Source: Lucinisca nassula
Taxonomy: Eukaryota; Mollusca; Bivalvia; Lucinida; Lucinidae
Direction: 5' to 3'
Assembly: GCA_963580285.1 (NCBI GenBank)
Contig: OY757010.1
Location: forward strand, 147,174,675 to 147,238,674
Length of the DNA stretch: 64,000 nucleotides
The notes beneath the pieces are model-generated. The model worked only from the letters and a program-made list of their open reading frames with translations, was not told where the DNA came from and made no database searches. The position numbers and the translations under genes were made by a program. Positions 36,701 to 46,929 of this stretch are shown in pieces (position 1 is the stretch's first letter; each line of letters starts with the position of its first letter).

Positions 36701-38210
36701 TATGACAGTTACTTACCTAACTTACGTTACTTAGAATGCTACTTAGGTTACTTAGTTTACTTATCCTACTGGCCATAGTCTACATTGTTCGGAGTGACAA
36801 GGTCGCCAACTTAGTTTACTTAGCTTACTCAACTTACTTTGGTATTGGTAGCTTTGCTGGTAGAGCAGTAACTTACCTTACTTATGATACTTAGAATTCT
36901 ACTCAGGTTACTTAGTTTACTTATCCTACTTACCCTACTCATCCTCGATGGGCAGACTTCGCCGATTACTTAGTTTACTTAGCTTACTTAACTTACTCTG
37001 GTATGGGTAGCGTAGCTGGTGGAGTAGTTACTTACCTTACTTATGTTGCTTAGAATTCAACTTAGGTTACTTAGTTTACTTATCCTACTTACCCTACTCA
37101 ACCCAGTTCGGAGTGACCATCGTGCCTACTTAGTTTACTTAGCTTACTTTACTTACTCTGGTATGGTTGTTGTAGCTGGTGGAGAGGTTACTTACATTAC
37201 TTATGTTACTTATAAGTCTACTTAGGTTACTTACTTTACTTATCCTACTTACTCTGCGCATCCTTTTACGAAGTGACCAGGACGCCTACTTAGTTTACTT
37301 AGCTAACTTAACTTACTCTGGTATGGCTGTTGTAGCTGTAGCTGGTAGGACATTTACTTATGTTACTTAGAGTTCTACTCAGGTTACTTAGTTTACTTAC
37401 CCTACTCAGCTTACTCATGTGCTGAGATCGAAACCACAATACTTACTTCACTAAGCTTACTTAACTTACGCTGATGTCGCTGATGTTACTGGTATATCAG
37501 TTATTTACAATACTTATGTTACTTACCTTACTTAACTTACTTATCCTACTTACACTGCTCATAGTCATGGATGAAATATATAACCTCAACTTAGGTTACT
37601 TATCTTACTTAGCTTACTCTTAGCATTGTTGGTATGGTAGTAGCTATTGTCATAAAAGACATGCAAGGTTACTTAGTTTACTTAGGTTACTTAGGTTACT
37701 TACGCTTATTCTCGTACTTATCCTGTTATATCAAGATTGACTTTCGTTGGTTTGATTAGTCAACTTACATTACTTACGTTACTTAGCTTATCTAAAGAGT
37801 GAGGCTGATACATGTACCACCCTTGGCTAGCTATACGCCTACTTATGTTACTCATCCTACTTAGCTCATTTCCTTATTATAGTATCATGCTTCAGTATTC
37901 TGGTCAGCAAATTTTAGTTATTTATGTTTAAACTATGTAAAATTGTTCTTTCTATATCAATTAATTAGCTTATTGCACTTAATTTTATGTAGCATGTTTT
38001 GGATCGAGGGGCATAGATTTTTTGACATCTACTTAGTTTACTTATACTGCTGTAGTGCCAGGTAAGTAAACTGAGTAACCTAAGTAGAATACTGTAAACT
38101 TGCTTATTTTACTTATAGTGTTGATGTGAAGATCAGTAACGTAAGTAAAATGAGTAGAAATCAATTAACAGCGAAATCAGAGACGCCAGGACACCTGGTC
38201 AGCCTCAGCT
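30755..38210 (+). repeat. Right satellite arm (~155 bp monomers)
   Basis: The same satellite as the left arm in inverse orientation: TTAGTTTACTTATCCTACTT, AGAATTCTACTTAGGTTACT and variable boxes. The distal 37080-38210 mirrors the left arm's outer 1.1 kb. For example, GGATCGAGGGGCATAGATTT at 37998 pairs with AAATCTATGCCCCTCGATCC at 17722. Its frames (for example 34038-34232 and 37043-37225) are the same leucine/tyrosine-rich read-through. Confidence 0.92.
34284..36785 (+). repeat. Higher-order repeat block, four units of ~625 bp
   Basis: Four monomer types succeed each other in fixed order. C contains TTGTTCGGAGTGACAAGG, D contains GGGTAGCGTAGCTGGTGG, A contains CAGACTTCACCGCG or a close variant, and B contains GGTGGTATAGCTAGTATG. 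C boxes occur at about 34284, 34912, 35535, 36167 and 36785. Upstream (32879-34284) the order is C-A-B, giving ~465 bp spacing (32879, 33352, 33812). Confidence 0.85.
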
Positions 38211-38396
38211 CAGCTTACTTTACTTATCTGACAATGATGACTGATAAGTAATCTAAGTAAAGTAAGTAAATACCGCAAGACTGCTTATTTCGCTCATTTC
38301 TGGACGAAAATTGGATAAGTTGTGTAAGTAAACGACACAGAAGGCATGGATAGCGCTTTCAGATGAATTTCAGGACTCGGAGTATGAAGTATAAGC

Positions 38397-38440
38397 CGAA
38401 AGTTTGTTTCCCACGAAATGGCAAATTGGCTATCCAAAAC
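38397..38440 (+). mobile_element. Family D repeat, right half of the target site
   Basis: CGAAAGTTTGTTTCCCACG then AAATGGCAAATTGGCTATCC continues the family D copy interrupted at 17307. The stretch 38441-38744 has nothing recognised. Confidence 0.8.
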
Positions 38441-38744
38441 TGAACAGGAACGACTGCCTTAGGATGGTCATAAGTTCAACTGTATGGGGCCTTTAACTCT
38501 GGAACTTATGAAATTACAAGACCAATGCAGGAAGAAAATCAAATAATGCTAAGAAGCAAATCAAATATTATCAGTTCAAACTAAAATGAAAACTTCAAAC
38601 TTAGATCAAATTATAATGAAGAACAAACGTCTGCGTGAAAAAAGAGTTTGCATGTCACTTACCATTACTTTCGATGCACAGAGACCGGCGAAAGAGAACG
38701 TCAAGAACAAAAATAAACTTTTAGCAGTGATTATACTGTTAAAT

Positions 38745-39155
38745 GTTGTACAAAGTAGAAGTAAAACACAGATCAGGAATCGATACAATTAACTTACTCC
38801 ACCCATCAAAGACACTAAAGGGAAAGAAACACAAACATGAAGCGACCAGACCATAATGGAAACCTAAACAAAGGAAGGCCACAAGGACAGTTACTTTCCC
38901 ACAAAATGGCCGAATGGCCATCCAAAACAAAAAGACACAAGTGATACACACAGTAAGTAACAAACAACAACACAAACAAACCGCCACAGAAGAACCGCCT
39001 TGGAACGGTCAGTGGAAAGAATTACACTGGGGGGGGGGGGGCTTAAATCGATTTTACATGGCCATAATCATCGCCCTTACCTTTGTCACGGTATACACTA
39101 ATTTTGTTTAGTCCGCATGAAGGCTTCCTAACTCACCAGTGTAACATCTCCGAGA
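38745..39155 (+). mobile_element. Family D repeat, long copy
   Basis: GATCAGGAATCGATAC, CACAAAATGGCCGAATGGCC, GAACCGCCTTGGAACGG, a G run at 39029-39040, ATCGATTTTACATGG and CACCAGTGTAACATCTCCG follow in order. Small frames here are repeat read-through. Confidence 0.85.
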
Positions 39156-39359
39156 AGATACAAATCAAAAAAATTCAGGGGTGAAACAAGGTTGAGGACA
39201 CGACAGCATACAACAACAGAATTGCTGGAGCAAAGAAAACCATGTTAGACTCCGAGGGGCCCGACCAAAGACAGAGCATCAGGCGCCAACCAACATAAAG
39301 AATACTAAAATAAAATAAAATTCCATTCATTTTTTTTACGCTGGAACCTTCATATAATC

Positions 39360-40640
39360 TTAGGCCCGACCCACCGGTGTGTAATCAAAGAGGGAAGCAA
39401 AGTTGCCAACCGTGATTGGGTTAACCACCATGCATGCAGTCTGTTTTATAACATTTATGTTGTACCCAATCTTTATATATCGACGAACGATTTTACGAAA
39501 TTGGGTACTAAAGTCATTACAGGCATGTATTTTTCTAAATTTATATACTAACTCACCGTAGAATTCGGGTTCTGATAGGCCTTGCTGCAGAAGTGCCTTA
39601 AGTCCAACATTGAATTTTGAAACCAAATCAGAATGACGTCTATAAAACTTAGAAAGGCTTTATGTAGTTTATGATACCAATACCCCTGATTAAGAAGTTT
39701 AGCGGTTAATAATTTATTACGAGTGTTGAAGTCGGCTAAAAGGACAAGACATTCTAGCGAATCGAATTAACAGCGAAATATAAACCCCGTACGATGTCGC
39801 ACGAGGAACATCACCGTCCAAAAAAGGAAATTTTACAATCTCGAAATCAAAATCATCACGTTTATCATAAATATTGCAAGAAACAAATCCAACTACAATA
39901 GATAAATGTAAATACAAAAAGGGGGCCTAGGTATCAGAGGAATTTGCCTTGTTTAACTGAAGTCCTAGGGGATAGATCTGACTAATCAAACCATCAAAGT
40001 AAGTATTGTCAATATTTAATAAATCATCTAAATATCTAGAAGTAGAGCTAAAAGCTTCAATAATTTCAGATTGGTTATCAATGGAAAGCGACAACATGAA
40101 GTGTCTTTGATAACACTACAAGAACAGATCAGCCACAAGAAGTGTGCAATTCGTACCCATCGGAATACCCACAATTTGTCTAAATAACTTAGTACCGAAT
40201 CTAATATAAATATTGTCAAGTAGAAAGGTGAGGGCATCACACACTTTCTGACAAGACCAAAGTGTATAACTCTTATGCTCTTTAGAAGTGAAAAATTCAT
40301 TTCTGACATTACATGCAAGATAGAGAGAATCTTCAATCAAATCATTAAGCTTTTCTTTTATAAGATTATGAGGACGTGTAGTGTAATGAGTGGAAAACTC
40401 GTAAGTAGACAGACTTGAAGCACGAAAACGTCTGGATTTCAATTAACTTAAAACCTCATTCGAGTTTTTTATAGGCCAAAACAGATTTCTTCCTGATCTT
40501 TCAAAGACTTTATCAAAATATTTAATCACATGCGTTTTAATAGCAGTAAGACAGGAAGTTGATAATTTAGAAAGTTCAGTGGTAGTGCAAGAGCTAGAAT
40601 TTGCAATAAACCGTGCTTTTGCTTGCCAACCTCAGAACGT
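39360..40640 (-). pseudogene. Penelope-like reverse transcriptase remnant
   Basis: On the minus strand, order and motifs are those of a complete RT core. A lead segment at 40640-40443 is followed by AHYTT-type sequence in 40116-40442 (EFSTHYTTRPHNLIKEKLND). RQIVGIPMGTNC follows, the palm motif, at about 40157-40185. The catalytic RYLDDLLNID lies at 40023-40037. Then come FVSCNIYDKRDDFDFEIVKF (39717-39917) and EPEFYGELVYKFRKI to CMVVNPITVGNF at the end (39360-39626). Frameshifts separate the four pieces and no nuclease domain is seen in the retained part. GIPMG and YLDD place it near Penelope-like RTs. The exact clade is an inference. Confidence 0.85.
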
Positions 40641-40866
40641 TGACCGCAATCAAAGATTGACTATTTTGCAAACTTTAGTACATTTCCGTTTGGTTCAGCT
40701 AGATTTCATTGACGTCGCACAAATTCAATGAAGAAATTAAATAAGAGACGCTTTGATTTTCTGATGATGAAGAATATTATTAAAGATACAACAAACGGAA
40801 ATTTAAATTGTATATATAGCATACGTTGGTAGCCTTAATTGTCGTTTTGCTAGCCTACAGTACACG

Positions 40867-41085
40867 TGGTCTAATGGAGCAACGTACTACAGAATTAAAA
40901 ACTGCGGACCGGACCAAAAAGTGTTATCAGTAACCCTCAGATATTTTCTAAATCCACAGTGGAACCCATATTCCCAAAGGGACTTGAAAATATAAATTAA
41001 ACTGAATACATGAATGGCAGGGGAACTTTTTTCGGCCACCGTACAATCCTTTAAGACCAGCTAGGTAAAGTTCAATATGTACTTT
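40867..41085. repeat. Dispersed repeat family K, copy 1
   Basis: AACCCTCAGATATTTTC, CCACAGTGGAACCCAT and ATTCCCAAAGGGAC are shared with 48558-48625, and the end (CAATCCTTTAAGACC) with the copy at 43663-43890. Confidence 0.65.
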
Positions 41086-41235
41086 AAAGAAGTGAGTGAG
41101 TGTTTGAGTTTTACGTTTCACCAACAGCTAAGGTCATACGGAGACGGGACCTCGGTTTAAAGACTCATCCGAAAGTCTGGAGAAGCCCGGGATCGATCCT
41201 GCGACCCCTGGTTTACAAGGCGAGTGATCTTGGAC
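41086..41235 (-). mobile_element. Degenerate tRNA-type SINE, antisense
   Basis: AGTGAGTGAGTGTTTGAGTT at one end and a B-box-like GGATCGATCC near 41191, followed by an unalignable head, suggest an old SINE of the GTGAGTGAGT-tailed kind common in molluscs. Confidence 0.5.
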
Positions 41236-41404
41236 AGGCAAATATAATCCATACTACATGATGATGAAGGGCATGGAGACTATTTATAGCCACCACACAA
41301 CCTATTAAACAGAGATACCGATCAACTTTGTGAACACAAAGATCCGTTTATAATATTGTTCACAGTAACGTTTACTCATTGGTATATATGCTAAGATTAG
41401 CTTT

Positions 41405-41825
41405 GTCATTCACAGTCTTAGAAAGACTTCATGTAGACTGAACAAATTGTTTTATCTAAACCACGACAGAACCAAGGGCGAAGCATCACGAAAACACGCC
41501 TATATAAATTTGACCCCCTTGAAACCCACTTTTATATAGTAAAACTGGGGTTTCCGGGGGTATACCCTATTTTTCTTATTTTTGCTCTAAAATATAGACT
41601 GTGGGTTCTCGTTAGAACCGCCTCGATGAGGCGGTTCTAACGAGTATCCACAATTTATATTTTGAGCAGAAATAAGAAAAATATAACAATTTTTCATCAT
41701 AAATTTTCCATTTTTTCGGCGATAAAGGTGGCAATGTATTTGTATAGGCCTGTTTGCGTAATGGATTGTGTCCACGTAAAATCGATTTAAGCCAACCAGT
41801 CAAATATTTTACTGACCATTCCAAG
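41405..41825 (-). mobile_element. Family D repeat split by a family P MITE
   Basis: GACTGAACAAATTGTTTTAT and ACCAAGGGCGAAG precede the MITE; GATTGTGTCCACGTAAAATC and CATTCCAAGG follow it. The uninterrupted order is seen at 46970-47095. Confidence 0.8.
41484..41764. mobile_element. Family P MITE, full copy with empty-site evidence
   Basis: Termini CATCACGAAAACACGCC and GGCCTGTTTGCGTAATG are inverted copies. The core is the palindrome CGTTAGAACCGCCTCGATGA / GGCGGTTCTAACG. The family D target fixes the edges; no target duplication longer than one or two bases is visible. The 62- and 85-residue minus frames are the MITE. Confidence 0.9.
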
Positions 41826-41933
41826 GCTACTACGCAGCTCAGGCTGTGCATCCCATTACCATAACACACCCGTGTGACACAGTGCTATCTGTCACATCTC
41901 CAAGACGGTTATTAAACTGAATACAGTGGAACT

Positions 41934-42271
41934 TAAATGGCTCGAACACCTTTGGGACCTCGAAAATCTGTTCGAGACAGAGGTAATTCGAGCCACAGAG
42001 GCTTACTGCCAGGAGGCATAACGAGATACTTTTGGACATCTTTTCGGTGTTCTATAATGAAAGTGTATGCTGTGTGTACTCATTAGAATCGCCTCATCGA
42101 GGCGATTTTAATGAGTACACACAGCATGGATTTGCAAGATAAAAAGACTAAAATCCCCTAAAATATCCCCCGCTTTTTCTTATGTAGAGGATTTCCCTAG
42201 GGGCTCAAGAATGAGTTCGACTTAGCCATGGTAAACGAGCCATCGGTGTTCGAGCCATCGAAGTTCTACTG
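41934..42271. mobile_element. Family C pogo-type MITE, copy 2
   Basis: CAGTGGAACTTAAATGGCTC and GAGCCATCGAAGTTCTACTG form the ends, with TA on both sides. The inner palindrome is ATTAGAATCGCCTCATCGAG / GGCGATTTTAAT. It is nearly collinear with the copy at 14623. Confidence 0.87.
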
Positions 42272-42276
42272 TATGT

Positions 42277-42465
42277 GATATTTTTCTTATTTTTTTCTCC
42301 AAACATAGGTTTAGGCATTGAGGCGGTCCTAACGAGTACCCACAACCTATGTCTAGGAACAGAAGAAAAAAAAATAATATATACCCCTGTACACCCCCGT
42401 TTTCTCTATATATAGTCGGGTGCAGAGGGGTGTTCATTGCACGGACTTGTTACCGTGTAGCGCTA
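42277..42465. mobile_element. Family P MITE, subfamily B, left part lost
   Basis: Contains GATATTTTTCTTATTT, GAGGCGGTCCTAACGAGTAC and TTCATTGCACGGACTTGTTA; joined directly to the family C copy. Confidence 0.75.
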
Positions 42466-43582
42466 TATGGATCTCGGTAACACTCAGCTTCTTCACATAG
42501 ACATGGAAGACAATTATTGTGTGGTTTCTTGAGTGCCATTCCTGTGAGTTTATGAGTGTTCTTACTTAGCTTAATCTCACTTCATTTGTGTAGTGTTATT
42601 TCAATAGAATGTACGTGTATTCCTGTATTTCACCATAGTGCATTGCCTGTTGGATCCTAAAGCCTATTCCGGGCATTGAAAATTAAAACGGGGGTCACTG
42701 ATGAGGCCTTTTGGCCAAAACTAGCTAGCCTGGCCCAGGAAACTTTATTCCTGACTTTCATGTATGTTTGTATGTGCATGTGTGTGTGTTTTGTATGGCC
42801 AAATGCAACCCATATAGCTTTATCTCGCGTGTGACCCATTTTGGCATTTTGTGTTGCTACTGTAGGACATAGAGTTGGTTTGTCTTTCTCACTTTCTCAG
42901 CTCATACAAAGACACTGACAACAATAAAAAGGTCAACGAACGACTTTTTAACGGAAGCCTTTGGAAAGAATGTACCAGCATCCATTATCAGGCTTTACGC
43001 TCGAGTACGTGTTATTGCAGATCCTTTGAAATCATTCATCGCAATAAAAATAAAGCCAAATAACATTGTTTCCTTTGTATACAACCTCATATTTGGGCCA
43101 CATAAGCGTAAATTGGATACTCAAATCAGCCTGTGCTTAAGCTCAGTCTGAATAGTTTTCCCTATACCCTATATAGGTGATAATGGACCTAAAGTTACTT
43201 TTTATCGGATGAATTCGGACTGAGTATAGAGGATGGATTTTGTGTTCAATGAGTTCACATTCTCCTAGACCCGCTTTTGAATTGCGCGGCCTATTTATTC
43301 CGTTGGCATAGAGTTTGCATATTGCTTCAGATGTACTTTAACCATTTAGGGAAACAGATCCCTGTGAAATGAAAATTCATAGTATCTTGTTGCTCTGCTA
43401 TTAATGCATTCATTTTTGTCTACAAACACAGAGAATGGGCATCGAAATGAGTAACAACAGTATATATGCACGTCATAGTACAGAGTCAGGCGAACAAAAA
43501 CTGTTGTGTGACCGATAGCAGCAGAATAACAATGGGAAACGATATATTATACGAAATAAAGTTATACAGGCTGCCTTTTGGC

Positions 43583-43583
<1 letters not shown>
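42466..43583. other. No recognisable feature
   Basis: Low repeat content by my reading and only short frames (42657-42839 minus, 42875-43063 plus) with no domain signature. Confidence 0.4.

Positions 43584-43651
<68 letters not shown>
43584..43651. repeat. (GA)n microsatellite
   Basis: An almost uninterrupted GA run of about 66 bases. The minus-strand serine/leucine frame across it is an artefact. Confidence 0.97.
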
Positions 43652-43652
<1 letters not shown>

Positions 43653-43662
43653 CAATATGGCC

Positions 43663-43890
43663 TACCTTTGGAAGCAAGGGAAATGTTCTGAAGTGTTCAG
43701 GTTTTTCTGGGTTAGACTAGCCAATTAGGCTAATTTGGGACACTCAAATATTTTAAAACACAATCTACAACCGAAATAATTATCCCAAATGACTAGAAAA
43801 ATAATGTACGCTATAATCAATGACATAGAAACTTAACGACAACCCCACATTCCTTTAACACAAGCTCAGTGAAATTTAATATGTCCTCTG
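43663..43890. repeat. Dispersed repeat family K, copy 2
   Basis: TTGGAAGCAAGG, TTTTCTGGGTTAGACTAGC and CCCCACATTCCTTTAA resemble the copy at 48477-48690. The stretch 43891-44189 holds a degenerate further piece (TTTTTTCTGAGCCGGGCTTG). Confidence 0.6.
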
Positions 43891-44189
43891 TAAAGGTTAT
43901 CGCTTCGAAGGAAGTGTTCAGTTTTTTCTGAGCCGGGCTTGTGTGAGTTGCAGCAAATTAGGCCTCATAAGTGTCCGGACAGTTCTAAATCGGACTCGTT
44001 GCACTAGGGTTCGTGAGATGTCACGGGTACAAGGTACCCTTATCCGACTCAACCATTTACAGGATCGGCATCGACAGCAGCTGTGTTGCGCTGGGCACAT
44101 AACCGTCTTATCAGCCTCTACTTCAAACAAATTTCTAGGGATCCAGCAAATCGTAAAACCTTGAAAAAAAATACATGAATAATGCATAT

Positions 44190-44560
44190 AAACAGGATCT
44201 TACATGAGTGTTCATGTATTATTGAATTTATTAAACAAGTTGAGGAAAAGGGATAAAATGCGAGGATTTGCCGACCATTCTATGCCTTTTCCTTAACGAG
44301 TTTAATAAATTCAGTAATACATGATCACGAATGCGAGATTCTTTTTATCATATGGCATTTAAAACGAATTTTATTCACGATTTTTGTACAAAAATGTCAA
44401 TATTCCGCCATTAGTAATTGCGACGTCGTCAATGACGTGGTACATGTAACGTTACGGGGCGTATCTAACTAATTTGCATATTTAATCCACTAGTGGATTA
44501 TCGAGTTTATTACATTGCGTTATTACACTCTCAGACGCGACGTCATATGATAATTTAAGA
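44190..44560. mobile_element. Family E foldback element, copy 2
   Basis: GATCTTACATGAGTGTTCAT, TTTATTAAACAAGTTGAGG, its mirrored partner at 44285-44310, AATCCACTAGTGGATTATCG and ACTCTCAGACGCGACGTCAT are in inverse orientation to 5495-6457. Confidence 0.8.
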
Positions 44561-44939
44561 TATTACTAACACAAAACTGTAACATCACAAACGGTTGATA
44601 TAAACTTTTTGGCATCAATTAAGGCCTATGTCGTTCTGTCTGAAACATTGTGTCTCTGATTTACGTTCCTTATTGTCACGCAAATGTGTGTTCATTATAC
44701 GAATTAGGTGACTATAGACTGCGATGGTAGCTATTTGGCTATCAAAGGCCAAGCTGAATAGTCATTGTTACTCATTTCTGTGAACGTTTCGGTGTGGTTT
44801 TGTTTCGTATACCGAGTGGGGAGTTCAGATCTATTCACTGATTGAATAGTTTTTTGTTGAAGAACCATGAGGAAACTATATTTAGACTTCGCGAGATGCA
44901 GATGTAAATTAGTTACGATGACAATTGGTATATACCGTG

Positions 44940-45120
44940 TTAACAGGTCCTTGTGATGAACACCCATTTAAATTCTACTTTATATAGAGAAAAATGGGAT
45001 TTACAGGGGTATACATTATTTTTATAATTTCTGCTCGAACACATAGGTAGTGGGTACTCGTTAAAATCGACTCTATGAGGCTGTTCTAACGAGCACCCAA
45101 AATCTCTTCACCGTTGAAAA
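44940..45120. mobile_element. Family P MITE, subfamily B, truncated
   Basis: ATGAACACCCATTTAAATTC, GGGTACTCGTTAAAATCG and TGTTCTAACGAGCACCC; the palindrome is decayed and the right end is gone. Region 45121-45620 has no feature. Confidence 0.7.
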
Positions 45121-45620
45121 TGTTGTAATATACATGTACAAAGAACAGGATCACACTGACATTGGATTGAGGAGTGTCAAATAAGAAGTTTGTTTGCTAT
45201 TAACTTGCAACGTAATTGAACAGATATCTATCTGGTTCTCAACTTCAACAGAAATGTTTCTGACTATCAGCAATACCATCCCACACGCATTCGTAGAATT
45301 TTAAAGTGTGAGTTTCAAGTCATCTAAATATATATACAACGTGCTTACATGACCGGGGGACAATTAAGTAGTAAAATTCATTAAGATTTTAGTACAGCTA
45401 CGAAAAATAAAACTTTTTTTTTTGTACGTACACTGCCGACTGATCATAAGTCGATAATCGGTTATTGAAGTCGTGTTTTGTGCAGAACTCGAAAAAAATA
45501 ATATGAAGGGTAATAAAATATACTATACTTGAAAACCATATTTTCGTTTTAGTATATCGATATTAAACATGTAGTAAATAAAATATTTTTGAAAACTTGG
45601 TTGCTATACTGTATTTTGTA

Positions 45621-45861
45621 CATTACGAAAGCACGCCTATACAAATACATTTTAACCTTTATCGCTGAAAAAAATGAAAATTTTGAGATCAAAAAGTGTG
45701 ATATTTTTTCTTATTTCTGCTCAGCGGTTCTAACGAGTACCAACAATCTATGTTTTAGAACAGAAATAAGAAAAATAAGCCTTACCTCTGTAAACCCAAG
45801 TTTTACTGTATAAAAGTGGGGTTCGAGTGGGTCAAAATTATATAGGCGTGTTTTCGTGATG
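45621..45861. mobile_element. Family P MITE with one palindrome arm
   Basis: Ends CATTACGAAAGCACGCCTAT and ATAGGCGTGTTTTCGTGATG. Only the right arm GCGGTTCTAACGAGTACC is left, directly after TTTCTGCTCA. Confidence 0.88.
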
Positions 45862-45945
45862 TTACGCATACCTTCGAGTGTCAAAAGAATGCCGGTTTCA
45901 CTTTTGGAAAAATGATAAGTATTTGGCTTAGCGGTAAAATGAGTA

Positions 45946-46790
45946 GGAGGGTATTATGTTATACCCTCCGAAATTTTGGGTGTCCGTCCGTCCGTCTGTA
46001 CATCCGTCCGTCCGTCTATCCATCCCCCACACCATCTTTGTGTGCGCAACTCCTCCTACATTTTTTTGGCCAATTCTTTTGAAACTTTACAGGTGCTTTT
46101 AGAATGGTCTGAAGATATGCATATTGTTTTTTTCAGAATCCTTGAATTATTTTATCACTTTTTTAGCATTTTTAACTTAGGCGTTTTTCGCGCCCTAATA
46201 CAACAGAAACATAGGGAGTATGTACCTTGTGTGTGCAACTCCTCCTATAGTTTTAGTATAATTCTTTTGAAACTTTATATATGATTTGAAGATGGTCTTA
46301 AGGTATGCATATTGTTTTTTCAGAATCCGGAATTTATTTTTATCACTTTCTTGCATTTTCAACTTGGATTTTTTTACCCTAATACCCTAGAAATATAAAG
46401 GGCGTATGTACCTTGTGTGCGCAACTTCTCCTACAGTTTTTGGCGAATCTTTTTGAAACTCTACAAATGATTTTAGCATGGTCTGAAGATATGCATATTG
46501 TTTTTTCAGAGTCTTGACATATTTTTATCCCATTTTTGCACTTTTAACTTAGACTTTTTTCGAGCCCTAATACTACAGAAATGTATACAGGTGCGTGCGC
46601 AACTCCTCCTTCAGTTTTAGGCCAATCCTTTTGAAACTTTTCAGGCCTTTGTAGGAGGGTTTGAAGATATTCATATTGTTATTTCCAGAAACATGAAATT
46701 CTTTTTTATCACCTTTTTTGCCTTTTTTAACTTCGACATTTTTCAACTCCAAATACTACAGAAAAGTATACTTGTTTTTTATATAAGTGC
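45946..46790 (+). mobile_element. Third pearl-like element family
   Basis: Head hairpin GGAGGGTAT / ATACCCTCC (45946-45969), then GTGTCCGTCCGTCCGTCTG, then four units of ~185 bp. Each unit has GCGCAACTCCTCCTAC, TTTTGAAACTTTACAGG and GAAGATATGCATATTG. The open frame at 45976-46284 is repeat read-through. Confidence 0.75.
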
Positions 46791-46867
46791 AGTGGCGAGG
46801 GATGGTGCATGGCTTGCAGGTTTATTTTTTCTGTTTAACTCTATGCAACTATTGGTCAAAAACTGTC

Positions 46868-46929
46868 AAATTTCAAAATCTCGAATATCTTTGAGACCTT
46901 GAAAACTTGTTCGAAATATGAGTAGTTCA
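46868..46929. mobile_element. Family C MITE fragment
   Basis: TTTGAGACCTTGAAAACTTG and TTCGAAATATGAGTAGTTC are diverged forms of the left arm of family C. Confidence 0.55.

Larger units (their letters stand above)
17308..38396. mobile_element. Giant 21.1 kb foldback transposon with satellite arms
   Basis: The termini are imperfect inverted repeats. The left end reads TACTTCATACTCCGTGTCC and the right end, reversed, reads TACTTCATACTCCGAGTCC. Both continue with TGAAAT and both begin with GC. A 10 bp direct repeat CGAAAGTTTG lies at 17298-17307 and 38397-38406. Beyond it, the two flanks are consecutive pieces of one family D repeat. Inside lie two inverted arms of about 7 kb made of a ~155 bp satellite and a ~6 kb loop. 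Drosophila Foldback elements have long inverted arms of tandem repeats and 9 bp duplications, and are linked to MULEs. This element matches that plan at a much larger size, but the superfamily is an inference. No transposase is visible, so it is probably mobilised in trans. The pairing of outer arm segments (for example 18180-18210 with 37560-37590) supports real inversion. Confidence 0.82.

Noticed and set aside
17560..38210. Many 60-104 residue frames rich in L, Y and T (LLRLLSLLILLTLL, YLVYLAYLTY), suggestive of small membrane proteins
   Set aside because: They are the satellite read in one frame, recur with every monomer in both arms and have no start-site or codon-level constraint.
30755..38210. 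CRISPR-like array of regular repeats with variable boxes
   Set aside because: The repeats are ~155 bp, eukaryotic in setting, and the variable boxes recur as a few types, not unique spacers.
17308..38396. Inverted satellite arms as an assembly artefact (a collapsed or mirrored contig)
   Set aside because: The inner parts of the arms differ in monomer order and private insertions, and the terminal repeats, 10 bp duplication and split family D target would not arise from a mirrored join. Long reads should still confirm.
43473..43655. Serine/leucine repeat protein
   Set aside because: Translation of a GA microsatellite.
45976..46284. 102-residue protein with a serine/proline start
   Set aside because: Translation of the (TCCG)n leader and tandem units of a pearl-like element.
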